From positions 2,315,001 through 2,379,000 of the forward strand of contig NZ_CP022584.1 in the NCBI RefSeq assembly GCF_002240225.1: DNA of 64,000 bases, in the 5' to 3' direction. This document shows, piece by piece, positions 36,756 through 45,255 of the stretch. The number at the start of each line of letters is the position of its first letter. Within the stretch, counting starts at the first letter, position 1. The position numbers and the translations under genes were made by a program. Below the pieces are notes generated by a model. It saw only the letters and a list, made by a program, of their open reading frames with translations, was not told where the DNA came from and did not search any database. Source of the DNA: Paenibacillus physcomitrellae (GTDB lineage Bacteria > Bacillota > Bacilli > Paenibacillales > Paenibacillaceae).

Positions 36756-36926
36756 ATGTTGAAATGGTCGCTGATCTTTCTTGTAGTCGCTGTTATCGCG
36801 GGCATATTCGGATTCTTTAATATTGTGGCAGCCGCGGCTGCAATTGCTAAAGTCTTGTTCTTTATCTTTATTGTGCTGTTCATCATTACCCTGTTTACCG
36901 GACGACGCGGCAGAAATTCAATGTAG
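36756..36926 (+). CDS. DUF1328 small membrane protein
   Basis: 56 residues from ATG 36756, with AGAAGG 9 nt upstream. Two membrane helices with [20 protein letters not shown] and an Ala-rich [14 protein letters not shown], the typical DUF1328 (YtjA) pattern. These proteins are small, abundant and of unknown function. The long upstream extension to 36630 is not coding. Confidence 0.85.
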   Translation: MLKWSLIFLVVAVIAGIFGFFNIVAAAAAIAKVLFFIFIVLFIITLFTGRRGRNSM

Positions 36927-36954
36927 CTGTTTGTCCCCCTAAACATCTGCATGC

Positions 36955-37004
36955 AAAAAAGGCAAGCTCTGAAGGTTATCCTTCTCAGAGCTTGCCTTTT
37001 TTTT
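36955..37004. terminator. strong bidirectional terminator
   Basis: AAAAAAGGCAAGCTCTGA / TCAGAGCTTGCCTTTTTTTT. It serves the DUF1328 gene and the convergent membrane-anchored protein gene. Confidence 0.9.
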
Positions 37005-37032
37005 CTGAATTAGGCCGAATGTGCCATAGCTG

Positions 37033-37605
37033 TTATCGAAGCAGGCCCGGCAGCTGGAGCCAATTGACCGCAAACTTGATCTTCAGTTCACGGTTCTCAA
37101 AAGCCATATCCGTAATTTGGATAACTTCAGGCAAATACTGCCCCGGATCTACCACAATGCTCTTCAGCTTAAGCAGGGAAGGCGATAAAGAGCTGCCCCT
37201 TATATCAACCGACTGGGGCTTTAGAAGCAGCCTGCCTTCATCAAAGGACAAATGATAAACAACCGCGGCTTCCGCACGCAGGGAACCCCATTTTACAATA
37301 GCGTCCGCTGTCATTTCATTGTCGTTCAAACGGATATCCAATCCTTCAATTTGGTAGGACAAGCCGGTGGCGGCGGTTCGCTCCGCGATCCCTTTCTTCG
37401 CAAGGTCGTTAATTTCCTCCTCGTTCAGCGTCAGCACCGTCTCCTGCGTTTCTACCATAGTGAGCAGCTTCGTCTTCCAATCCACTTCCTTGTAATTCAA
37501 ATCCAGCTGATGAGTCGGCCTTATATAGAAGATAATTCCAACCATAGCGATAACAAGTATAAGTAGAATCGTCAGGGGGATCCCCCAAATCCATTTTTTC
37601 TTCAT
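37033..37605 (-). CDS. membrane-anchored protein, YpmS/DUF2140-like
   Basis: 190 residues with one N-terminal membrane anchor (residues about 6-28) and an extracytoplasmic domain. VLTLNEEEINDLAKKGIAE followed by LDIRLNDNEMTADAIVKWG resembles the DUF2140/YpmS family (lipid-binding-like fold). Function unknown. GGGAGGG precedes the ATG. Confidence 0.55.
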   Translation of the reverse strand: MKKKWIWGIPLTILLILVIAMVGIIFYIRPTHQLDLNYKEVDWKTKLLTMVETQETVLTLNEEEINDLAKKGIAERTAATGLSYQIEGLDIRLNDNEMTADAIVKWGSLRAEAAVVYHLSFDEGRLLLKPQSVDIRGSSLSPSLLKLKSIVVDPGQYLPEVIQITDMAFENRELKIKFAVNWLQLPGLLR

Positions 37606-37754
37606 TGGTTACACCCTCCCAGTCCGCCAATCAATGAAAGCGTTAACTTTCCGGGCGTTTTTTTTTTGCAGCTTGTGATTCTAGTCCTATCTTCATGGTT
37701 ATTTAAATATTGCGAGAGACGCAAACTTAAATCAAATAGAGGAGGAACTACCTT

Positions 37755-38150
37755 ATGAAAAAAATCGCAGCACTCACGGCTTCATTTGCTTTAAGCGCAG
37801 CGTTGGCGACGGCTGCTTCTGCAGCGCCTGCAGACACGAGTTCGACGGACACGTCGAATAGCACTGTTGTCACCGGTCAAGTGGTTTCCACAACTACCCC
37901 AGATGGAACTACATACGAAGGAACCGTGGCCGAACCAATCATTGTACCGGAGCTGATCACTATTGCTCCAGCCCCACTTACTCTAAATGAAGTGACCTAC
38001 TTCTATGACATGCCGCAAGGCAATGCCTGGAGTGCGCTTGCCCCACAAGTCGTGACTCCTACCGGCAACATGGTCGGTGACTGGGTGGAAATTTACACTT
38101 GGCTCGGCAAAGCTTGGGTATATGCGCCCGGCTACATTGCTTATCCATAA
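37755..38150 (+). CDS. secreted hypothetical protein
   Basis: 131 residues. A clear signal peptide MKKIAALTASFALSAALATA with cleavage near ASAAP, a Thr/Ser-rich stretch, then an aromatic C-terminus (EIYTWLGKAWVYAPGYIAYP). No known domain. AGAGGAGG lies 8 nt before the ATG. Confidence 0.7.
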   Translation: MKKIAALTASFALSAALATAASAAPADTSSTDTSNSTVVTGQVVSTTTPDGTTYEGTVAEPIIVPELITIAPAPLTLNEVTYFYDMPQGNAWSALAPQVVTPTGNMVGDWVEIYTWLGKAWVYAPGYIAYP

Positions 38151-38237
38151 TAACATAAGCTAAATGACATAGGCGAACCGCCAGTTTGAACCCGATTTAA
38201 CGCCCGCCTGCTAGTCCTCAAGCCGGGCAGACATAAG

Positions 38238-38279
38238 CAAAAAAAACGGATAATCCCCCATGGGGGATTATCCGTTTTT
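38238..38279. terminator. bidirectional terminator
   Basis: Perfect palindrome CGGATAATCCCCCATGGGGG and its complement, with A/T runs on both sides. Confidence 0.9.
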
Positions 38280-38353
38280 CACCTCATTTTTTGCGAAAAT
38301 TACCCAATCGGCCCCAGCATGCAACTTCTGGTCCTTTAGGCTCGTTAAGAGAA

Positions 38354-39397
38354 TTACAAAACACTGCCGCCATAAAGGAACCTTCTTGTCCAAGAGGCGG
38401 TCAAATTATCAATTCTTACACCGCCGGATTTGACGGAATACGTCTGCATGATTTGTCCGTTGCCCATATAAATAGCGACATGGGTAATCCGCTCCGTCGA
38501 TTTGTTGATGCCTTTGTAGGCCGCATCGGTGGAACCTTTGTAGCTCATAAAGAACATCAGATCGCCAGGCTTCAGACTGTTAATATCATAAACAGCGGTG
38601 CTGTTGCTCTTGACCCATGCCCCCTGCTGACGGGAATCCGCCGGCAGAATGATGCCGGTCGCTTCCCGGTAGACCGTTCTGGTGAAATCCGAGCAATCGA
38701 AGGTTCTGGTCGTATTCCGGTCAGAGCCGAATTCATAAGGTGTCCCCAAATAACTTCTGCCTACCTCGAATACCTTTTGAATCAGCTGGTCGCGGTCCGA
38801 AGCGTTCCCGTTATTACTGCTGCCGCCGCTGTCATTGGAGCCGCTGCCGCTGTTTGAGTTCCCGCTGCCCGTTACTTCAACATATTTGGAAGAAGAACTG
38901 ATATACCCGTTCTCTCCGCTGGACGTAACAATTTTGTACCAATAATCATTGGAGCTAACAATCTGTACGGATTCGCCTTTCTTGAGCATGCGGATCACCC
39001 GGCCTGACGTGGAAGGTTCTGTCCGCATATTCACTCCGTACACGATTTCCCCGGTTTTAGCCGAGCTGGAAGGCGCGCTTCCGCTGACCGGCGTAACCTG
39101 TATGTACTCAGACGAAGAGCTTGCATATCCCGTTAAACCGGAAGATGTCGTCACCTTGTACCAGTAGCTGTTGCTCTCCGTCACGCTGCTCAGCTTCTCC
39201 CCTGCTTTCAGCAAAGTAATGACCCTTCCAGAGGTAGAAGGCGCTGTCCGCAAGTTTACACTGTTAATTACAGTTCCTGTATATGTCTGACTTTGCACAG
39301 ATGCTGCATGTGTGGTAGCCGCCGGTAAAGCCGGCCATGCTGTCAACACCGCTGCACCAAGTAAAGCTGTCGCTGTCCATTTTTTTGTTTTCCCCAT
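38354..39397 (-). CDS. secreted SH3-SH3-NlpC/P60 endopeptidase
   Basis: 347 residues. Signal peptide 1-31, two bacterial SH3 domains (about 37-100 and 113-176, each with NxRTxPSTSGRVI), a Ser/Gly/Asn linker (177-200) and an NlpC/P60 domain (205-347) with catalytic Cys in TFDCSDFTRTVY and His in ITHVAIYMG. Such enzymes cut the D-Glu to meso-Dap bond in wall peptides. GGGAGG precedes ATG 39397. The upstream 190 bp includes a 15-bp degenerate repeat. Confidence 0.93.
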   Translation of the reverse strand: MGKTKKWTATALLGAAVLTAWPALPAATTHAASVQSQTYTGTVINSVNLRTAPSTSGRVITLLKAGEKLSSVTESNSYWYKVTTSSGLTGYASSSSEYIQVTPVSGSAPSSSAKTGEIVYGVNMRTEPSTSGRVIRMLKKGESVQIVSSNDYWYKIVTSSGENGYISSSSKYVEVTGSGNSNSGSGSNDSGGSSNNGNASDRDQLIQKVFEVGRSYLGTPYEFGSDRNTTRTFDCSDFTRTVYREATGIILPADSRQQGAWVKSNSTAVYDINSLKPGDLMFFMSYKGSTDAAYKGINKSTERITHVAIYMGNGQIMQTYSVKSGGVRIDNLTASWTRRFLYGGSVL

Positions 39398-39448
39398 CTA
39401 TAGTTTGCCTCCCGTTTATGGTCATGTTCTATATTGGTGATTTGTTCT

Positions 39449-39544
39449 GATCCACGCTTTTGTTTCATTGATTCGTATTTTGTTAATTCATGTTTTGTTG
39501 ACCGTGTTTTTGTTGGTTCACACTTTCTTGATCCGTGTTTTGCG
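39449..39544. repeat. 15-bp degenerate tandem repeat upstream of the NlpC/P60 gene
   Basis: Five contiguous 15-bp units from 39470 (GATTCGTATTTTGTT, AATTCATGTTTTGTT, GACCGTGTTTTTGTT, GGTTCACACTTTCTT, GATCCGTGTTTTGCG) plus one earlier 21-bp copy. In the likely 5' leader. The rest of 39545-39944 showed no gene. Confidence 0.8.
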
Positions 39545-39944
39545 CTCGGTCCGTGACCCTTTTGACATAATGGGCCATCAGTTCGTTTAGGCTTGTCCCC
39601 CCTTCCGCTTGTCCACCATTATAGCGACTCCTCTTTCCCCAGGCATATGAGGCCAAAAGAGCAATTCTGCTCGGTCTACTACTTTAGTACCATGCAAATA
39701 TGACAATTTTGTAATCCTATAGTCACGAAAAATAACGTTTTCTATTGTATAGGTTATAATTACCAAAGTTGAACTCAGGAAACTTTCCCATAAAACCCCA
39801 TAAATAAACAAACTCCACACAACAGCCTGAAGCCTTACAGCCATACACAAATCCTGCAAAAATGATCTCTGCATGATTCCCATTGTTCGCTGATTTAAAA
39901 ACGTATAAAATAAGGACAGCCCTTAAAGCAAGGAGATGAAAGAC

Positions 39945-40154
39945 ATGAGCGAAAATGAAAACCAGCAGGACAACCAGCAGCCTAAAAAAATTGATCTCGC
40001 TGAAGCGATCCGCCAAAAGCTGCAGCAGAAAAAACAGCAGCAGGCTTCCGGCGGCAAATCCGCTTCGGCACCTGGCAGCCAGACCACTAAAGCCCTGCGC
40101 ACACAAAATAACAAAAAGCCTAACAATCAGCGCCGGCGGACTGGCGGATCATAG
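39945..40154 (+). CDS. small basic Gln/Lys-rich protein of unknown function
   Basis: 69 residues from ATG 39945, with AAGGAG 9 nt upstream. Acidic start (MSENENQQDNQQPKKIDLAE), then AIRQKLQQKKQQQ and a basic, Asn-rich tail (NNKKPNNQRRRTGGS). Probably disordered, perhaps nucleic-acid binding. A terminator follows at 40173. Confidence 0.6.
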   Translation: MSENENQQDNQQPKKIDLAEAIRQKLQQKKQQQASGGKSASAPGSQTTKALRTQNNKKPNNQRRRTGGS

Positions 40155-40172
40155 GAGAGAACAAACGGGAAG

Positions 40173-40201
40173 GCAGGCTGCTGGGGCGGCCTGCTTTTTT
40201 A
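40173..40201 (+). terminator. terminator of the small basic protein gene
   Basis: GCAGGC / GCCTGC stem with 10-nt loop, then six T. Confidence 0.8.
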
Positions 40202-40245
40202 TATGAAACATTGGGGTAATCCCCCTATAGGCGCTCCGTGTCCGA

Positions 40246-40316
40246 ATGTTGCTGCGATCGCTGTTGTCTTCGGAATTTTGGGATTAGATTGAAGGGTAAA
40301 ATTCCGAAGACAGCTT
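40246..40316. repeat. long imperfect hairpin in the 40.2-40.7 kb gap
   Basis: TGTCTTCGGAATTTT pairs with AAAATTCCGAAGACA across an 18-nt loop. Confidence 0.6.
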
Positions 40317-40355
40317 ATGCTTACGAAGCAGCTTTCCTTCGGAAAGCTTTTAGGC

Positions 40356-40663
40356 GACCACTTCGTTTCTTCGCAATCATTCGGCCCCTCCGCTGGGGGA
40401 TTCGGCATACAAGTTCATAAAACAAAAGGGAAGCAGGCTGCGTTTGCGATCTGCTTCCCTTTTGTTGAAGGAAGGGGCAGGAAGCATGTTGAGGCTTTTT
40501 ATAGAAGCCTCAACATTTGAGATCGTTTGAGCGACTAAACTTCGTTCGAGCTTCGTTCCGTTGCAATCACTCCTCTCCCTCTCCCTCTACTAGAGGGGGA
40601 TTCCTGAGTGAGCGCAGTCCCTAAACAAAACAAGCAGGCCGCGTTTGCGGCCTGCTTGTTTGT
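40356..40663. repeat. duplicated non-coding block, each copy ending in a hairpin
   Basis: Copy A (40356-40468) and copy B (40531-40663) share a CTTCGTT...GCAATCA start, a GGGGGATTC middle and a terminal hairpin built around GCAGGC-GCGTTTGCG-CTGC. A small hairpin (TTGAGGC/GCCTCAA) lies between them. The hairpin of copy B (40625-40663) also acts as terminator for the ABC-F gene. The 516-bp gap has no gene. Confidence 0.6.
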
Positions 40664-40717
40664 TATAAGTCATTTATACAGGCAAAAAGTAAGTTTGCCT
40701 GCTTATTTTCTTAACTC

Positions 40718-42352
40718 TTAAGCCTCGAACATCTCGGCAGGATACAGTTCCTTGCGCAGGTTCTGGATCTCTTCGCTTTCGAGGTATTCGTCGTAGCTCA
40801 TTACGCGGTCGATTACACCGTTCGGTGTAATTTCAATGATGCGGTTGGCGACAGTCTGCACGAACTGATGGTCATGGGATGTAAACAGAATCGTGCCGTC
40901 AAAATCGATCAAGCCGTTGTTCAGCGCCGTGATGGACTCGAGGTCCAAGTGGTTGGTAGGCTCGTCGAAGATCAGGACGTTAGCGCCGTTCAGCATCATT
41001 TTGGCCAGCATGCAGCGAACCTTCTCGCCCCCGGACAATACGCTCGCTTTCTTCAGGGCTTCTTCGCCTGCGAACAGCATGCGGCCCAAGAAGCCGCGCA
41101 GGAACGTTTCATCCTGGTCGTTGGAATATTGGCGCAGCCATTCGACGAGGTTCATATCCACGCCGTCGAAATAAGCGGAGTTGTCTTTAGGGAAATAAGC
41201 CTGGGAAGTCGTTACGCCCCAGCTGTAAGTTCCCGCATCCGGCTCCAGCTCGCCCATGATCACCTGATAAAGGGTTGTCTTGGCAAAGCCGTTAGGTCCA
41301 ACAAAAGCGATCTTGTCGCCTTTATTTACGACAACGTTCACATTGTTCAGCACCTGTTCGCCTTCCAGGCTCTTAGACAGCCCTTCAATCGTCAGAAGCT
41401 GTTTGCCCGCTTCACGTTCTGCCTTAAAGTGCAGAAACGGATACTTACGGTTGGAAGGACGGATGTCGTCCAACGTGATCTTGTCGAGCTGTTTCTTCCG
41501 GGAAGTCGCCTGCTTGGATTTGGAGGCATTCGCGGAGAAACGTTGAATAAACGTTTGCAGCTCTTTGATCTTCTCTTCTTTCTTCTTATTCGATTCGCGG
41601 GTCAGTTTCAAGGCTAACTGACTGGACTCATACCAGAAGTCGTAGTTGCCCACGTACAGCTGGATTTTGCCGAAATCGATGTCCGCAATATGCGTACAAA
41701 CTTTATTCAGGAAGTGACGGTCGTGAGATACGACGATGACGGTGCCTTCGTAATCCATCAGGAAGTTCTCCAGCCAAGCGATGGATTCCATGTCCAAATG
41801 GTTCGTAGGTTCGTCAAGCAGCAGGTTGTTCGGGTTGCCGAACAAAGCCTGGGCGAGCAGGACGCGGACTTTTTCATTACCGCTCAATTCGCGCATTTGC
41901 TTGTCGTGCAGATCACGCGGAATACCGAGACCGATCAAGAGGGAAGCTGCGTCGGACTCGGCGTTCCAGCCGTCCATTTCCGCAAATTCGCCTTCAAGTT
42001 CGCCTGCGCGCATGCCGTCTTCTTCGGAGAAGTCCGGTTTGGCGTACAGGGCATCCTTTTCCTTCATCACACTGTATAGACGCTCGTGGCCCATAATAAC
42101 CGTCTCAAGCACTGGAAAATCATCGTATTCGTAATGGTTCTGCTTCAGCACAGCCATACGTTCGCCAGGTGTCATAAACACATCGCCGGTATTGGCTTCA
42201 ATTTCACCGGACAAAATTTTCAGGAAAGTCGATTTGCCTGCTCCGTTGGCGCCGATTAAACCGTAACAGTTACCGGCTGTAAACTTTATATTTACATCTT
42301 CAAAAAGTGCCCGTTTTCCGTAGCGGAGCGTTACACCACTAGTACTTATCAT
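40718..42352 (-). CDS. ABC-F family ATPase (YkpA/YbiT-like)
   Basis: 544 residues: two ABC domains joined by a charged linker (about 245-320, KKKEEKIKELQTF) and no membrane segments. The first Walker A is GANGAGKST; the second is GPNGFAKTT. Walker B LLLDEPTNHLD and LIFDEPTNHLD are intact; signatures are LSGNEKV and LSGGEKV. ABC-F proteins bind the ribosomal E site to ease stalls; some give antibiotic resistance, but the short linker and YkpA/YbiT features favour a housekeeping type. No leader peptide was recognised. Confidence 0.9.
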   Translation of the reverse strand: MISTSGVTLRYGKRALFEDVNIKFTAGNCYGLIGANGAGKSTFLKILSGEIEANTGDVFMTPGERMAVLKQNHYEYDDFPVLETVIMGHERLYSVMKEKDALYAKPDFSEEDGMRAGELEGEFAEMDGWNAESDAASLLIGLGIPRDLHDKQMRELSGNEKVRVLLAQALFGNPNNLLLDEPTNHLDMESIAWLENFLMDYEGTVIVVSHDRHFLNKVCTHIADIDFGKIQLYVGNYDFWYESSQLALKLTRESNKKKEEKIKELQTFIQRFSANASKSKQATSRKKQLDKITLDDIRPSNRKYPFLHFKAEREAGKQLLTIEGLSKSLEGEQVLNNVNVVVNKGDKIAFVGPNGFAKTTLYQVIMGELEPDAGTYSWGVTTSQAYFPKDNSAYFDGVDMNLVEWLRQYSNDQDETFLRGFLGRMLFAGEEALKKASVLSGGEKVRCMLAKMMLNGANVLIFDEPTNHLDLESITALNNGLIDFDGTILFTSHDHQFVQTVANRIIEITPNGVIDRVMSYDEYLESEEIQNLRKELYPAEMFEA

Positions 42353-42466
42353 TTGGTCGATTACCGTCCTTTATAATTAATCACACTGCTGACTCAATAT
42401 TATAGCATATCAGCCGCCCCAATCGAACCCTTTTCCGAATATATGCAAAAATGTTTCCGGCCCGCG

Positions 42467-43606
42467 CTACAAGCGCAAAGTCTCGCCGTGAATCATCACC
42501 CGGATCTGTTCCTCCGGAATTCCCCGCTTCAGCCGCTCCTGCTCCAAACGGTCAAGCGCCTCACGCGCCGTATCGTCGGCCAGCCGGAACGTTCCGTAAT
42601 GCATGGGCACCATGATTTCGGCTTTGACATCCAGAAAGGCCTGAAGGCCTTCCTCCGGCGTTGTATGTTGCGGCGTCATAAACCATTCGGGTTCATAGGC
42701 GCCAATCGGGATCATGGCCAGATCAATGTCGTAGCGGCTGCCAATCTCTTTGAATCCGTTAAAATAACCGCTGTCTCCGGCAAAATAGAGCACCGGCGCC
42801 TTGGCGAACTCTTTGATCTCCTGCTGAGCATCGGACTGTCCAGACGCGGGCGCCGACGCTGGATCCGGCTGTGATCCGATAGACCTTGCCGGCTGTCCAG
42901 CCCCGGCCGGACGCAGGTTGACCCGTGGCCCCTGACGTTGAACTTGTTGGCTCGGCGCCAGCCCTTTGGCGGCACCTGTCCCCTGCGGCGCTGTCTGCTC
43001 TTTGTCCTGATTCCCGCCATCCCCCGGCTCCAGAATGAATCCTCCCCAGTGAGAGGAATTCGTGTCAAATGGAGTACGGCGGGTCCAGTGCTGGGTCGGC
43101 ACAAAAGAAAGCTCAATCCCTTTAAACGGCATCCGCTCCCACCAGTTCATCTCGCGGCAGCGTTTGAAGCCTTTGCGTTCCAGCTTGCGCTTCAGTCCGG
43201 CCGGCACAATGATGTGCGTATCAGGTCCATACAAACGCCGGATGGAGGATACATGCATATGATCATAGTGGGAATGCGAAATCAGAATCAGGTCGATCTC
43301 CGGCACTTCCTCAATCGGTAGCCCCGGCGAGCCGATCCGGCGCTGGAATCCCATCCGCGGAGCCCAGACCGGGTCCGTTACGATATTTAAACCTTCGTAT
43401 TGTATAAAGAAAGTCGAATGTCCAATCCAAGTCAATGTCGTTTCTCTACGGTTGCTGCGTAAAAACTCAAGGTCCGGCTCCATATTAGGAATGACAAAGG
43501 AGTAGTCCTTTTTCTTTCTCCGGCGCTCTTCCCGCAACTGACGGAACTGCTTGAGCGTTTTATCTGTGCTTACGTTATCCAAGTTGTTATACCGGTTTCT
43601 AGCCAT
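42467..43606 (-). CDS. MBL-fold hydrolase, NAPE-PLD-like, with disordered insert
   Basis: 379 residues. LTWIGHSTFFIQYEGLNIVTDPVW and HSHYDHMHV (111-116) identify the UlaG/NAPE-PLD-like branch; GDSGYFNGF and MVPMHYGTF supply later metal ligands. Residues about 194-266 are a Gln/Pro/Gly/Ala-rich insert between two core strands. The first 35 residues are basic. Substrates in bacteria are unclear (lipid phosphodiester in NAPE-PLD). Confidence 0.85.
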   Translation of the reverse strand: MARNRYNNLDNVSTDKTLKQFRQLREERRRKKKDYSFVIPNMEPDLEFLRSNRRETTLTWIGHSTFFIQYEGLNIVTDPVWAPRMGFQRRIGSPGLPIEEVPEIDLILISHSHYDHMHVSSIRRLYGPDTHIIVPAGLKRKLERKGFKRCREMNWWERMPFKGIELSFVPTQHWTRRTPFDTNSSHWGGFILEPGDGGNQDKEQTAPQGTGAAKGLAPSQQVQRQGPRVNLRPAGAGQPARSIGSQPDPASAPASGQSDAQQEIKEFAKAPVLYFAGDSGYFNGFKEIGSRYDIDLAMIPIGAYEPEWFMTPQHTTPEEGLQAFLDVKAEIMVPMHYGTFRLADDTAREALDRLEQERLKRGIPEEQIRVMIHGETLRL

Positions 43607-43814
43607 GAAAAGGGAGCCTCCCTTCCAATAATTTATTCCATTAGTTGAAGACGATCAAATGCAAAAGCATTCTTCATTATTTTAACCAATAATAAAGCCA
43701 TTTCCAAACCGCAGCCGCCTATTTTCCCCGAAGCTCCGGCTTTCATGCCTCCATCTGTCAGAAACCGCCACTCGCCGTTCCTCGCTTGCATGCCTTTGCC
43801 TTTTCAGGCCGTGC

Positions 43815-43843
43815 TTGGGACTTGACGATTCTTGTTGTAAAAT
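43815..43843 (+). promoter_or_regulatory. candidate sigma-A promoter of the CvfC-like gene
   Basis: TTGGGA, 17-bp spacer, TAAAAT, ending 33 bp before the ATG. Confidence 0.4.
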
Positions 43844-43876
43844 AGAAGGGATACGAAGGAAGGATGTGAACCTCTA

Positions 43877-45016
43877 ATGAAAATTACGTTTATTGAACCG
43901 ACACCCAGCCCTAACACGATGAAGCTCCATCTGGACGAAACGTTGGCTCCTGGTGTTCGCAAAACATATACAACCGACAACGAACGTTCGGCTCCACCCT
44001 TTATTGTAAATCTGCTTCATATTCCCGGTGTAAAAAGCGTGTTCCATACCGCCGATTTTATTGCACTGGACAGAATCGGCAGCGCGGACTGGCAGGCAAT
44101 CCTCGCCGCCGTGCAGGAGCAGTTCGGGCAGGAGGGCGTCAATTCCGCCTGGTCGCCCGAAGATCCTGAAGCGGCCGCCGGGCATTACGGCGAAGCTGAG
44201 GTCTTTGTCCAGTTCTTCCGCGGCATTCCGATGCAGATCCGGGTGAAGGCACGCGGCGAAGAAGAACGAATCGGCCTGTCGGAACGGTTTGTCAAAGCCG
44301 TTACCGAGGTGGCCAGCGCCACGCTGATCAAAGAGCGCAAGCTGGTCGATTACGGCGTTCGCTACGGCGAACTGCCGGAGATTGCCCGCGAGGTGGAGCA
44401 GGAGCTGGAGGCTGCTTTCACACCTGCACGCGTGGCGGACATCGTGAAGCAGGCCATCGCCCATGGCCAGAACCAAAGCGAATTCGTAGAGGAGCGCCGC
44501 ACCTTTACGCTTGAAGAGGCGGCTGCACAGATGGAAAGCCAGGACTGGCGCGTACGTTACGCCGCGCTGGACGGCCTGCAGCCGGATGAATCGGCGATGC
44601 CGCTGCTCGCCAAAGCACTGGCTGATCCGCAGATGCAGATCCGCCGCCTGGCGGTCGTGTATCTTGGGGATCTGCGCACGCCGGAAGCGATGGAGCTGCT
44701 CTACAAAGCGCTCCGCGACAACTCCGCTGCCGTGCGCAGAACGGCCGGCGATACATTGTCAGACATCGGCGATCCGGCCGCAACCGGTCCGATGATCGAA
44801 GCCCTGAACGACAAGAGCAAGCTTGTCCGCTGGCGCGCCGCCCGCTTCCTGTACGAAGTCGGTACGGACAGCGCCCGGGAAGCGCTGCTGAAAGCCGCGC
44901 AGGACCCTGAGTTTGAGGTCAGCCTGCAGGCCCGCATGGCGCTGGAACGGATCGAGGCCGGCGAAGAAGCCGCCGGTACCGTCTGGCAGCAGATGGCGAA
45001 ACGCAATCAGAACTGA
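43877..45016 (+). CDS. CvfC/YpgR-like protein: Nfu N-terminal domain and HEAT repeats
   Basis: 379 residues. Residues 1-85 match the Nfu/NifU N-terminal scaffold domain (MKITFIEPTPSPNTMK; VKSVFHTADFIAL). Residues about 200-365 are HEAT repeats (PLLAKALADPQMQIRRLAVVYLGD, then further units). B. subtilis YpgR and S. aureus CvfC (conserved virulence factor C) share this layout. No Fe-S ligand cysteines are present. Confidence 0.85.
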   Translation: MKITFIEPTPSPNTMKLHLDETLAPGVRKTYTTDNERSAPPFIVNLLHIPGVKSVFHTADFIALDRIGSADWQAILAAVQEQFGQEGVNSAWSPEDPEAAAGHYGEAEVFVQFFRGIPMQIRVKARGEEERIGLSERFVKAVTEVASATLIKERKLVDYGVRYGELPEIAREVEQELEAAFTPARVADIVKQAIAHGQNQSEFVEERRTFTLEEAAAQMESQDWRVRYAALDGLQPDESAMPLLAKALADPQMQIRRLAVVYLGDLRTPEAMELLYKALRDNSAAVRRTAGDTLSDIGDPAATGPMIEALNDKSKLVRWRAARFLYEVGTDSAREALLKAAQDPEFEVSLQARMALERIEAGEEAAGTVWQQMAKRNQN

Positions 45017-45063
45017 GTGTGACGATTAAAACTGAGAGACGGTCAGAACTGAGGGACAGTCAG
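45011..45063. repeat. 17-bp tandem repeat starting at the CvfC-like stop codon
   Basis: AACTGAGAGACGGTCAG and AACTGAGGGACAGTCAG are adjacent (45030, 45047). A more divergent copy begins at 45011 and includes the TGA stop. Confidence 0.75.
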
Positions 45064-45107
45064 AAAAACTGTCCTCCTAAGGAATACAAAAAGGCAACAG
45101 GAGAATA

Positions 45108-45156
45108 CAAAAGGCAGCGTGCCGCCGAAACTTCTGGCGGTGCGCTGCCTTTTTCC
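45108..45156 (+). terminator. terminator of the CvfC-like gene
   Basis: AAAAGGCAGCG and GCGCTGCCTTTTT arms with an inner TGCCGCC/GGCGGT; five T follow. Confidence 0.85.
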
Positions 45157-45255
45157 CTTTTTAGCAAATACCTATAATCGGTCAATCTCCCCATTTAATC
45201 TTCCGATTCATTCTTTCCATTCAAGCCTGCCGAATCCCCTATTCAACTCTCACAT

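Noticed and set aside
39398-39760. Cyclic di-AMP or cyclic di-GMP riboswitch before the NlpC/P60 gene
   Set aside because: Such riboswitches often precede wall hydrolases, but none of their conserved sequence blocks could be found.
39587-39883. 98-residue minus-strand ORF in the gap before the small basic protein gene
   Set aside because: No ribosome site, no recognisable domain and a composition unlike its neighbours; several Met codons without a coding pattern.
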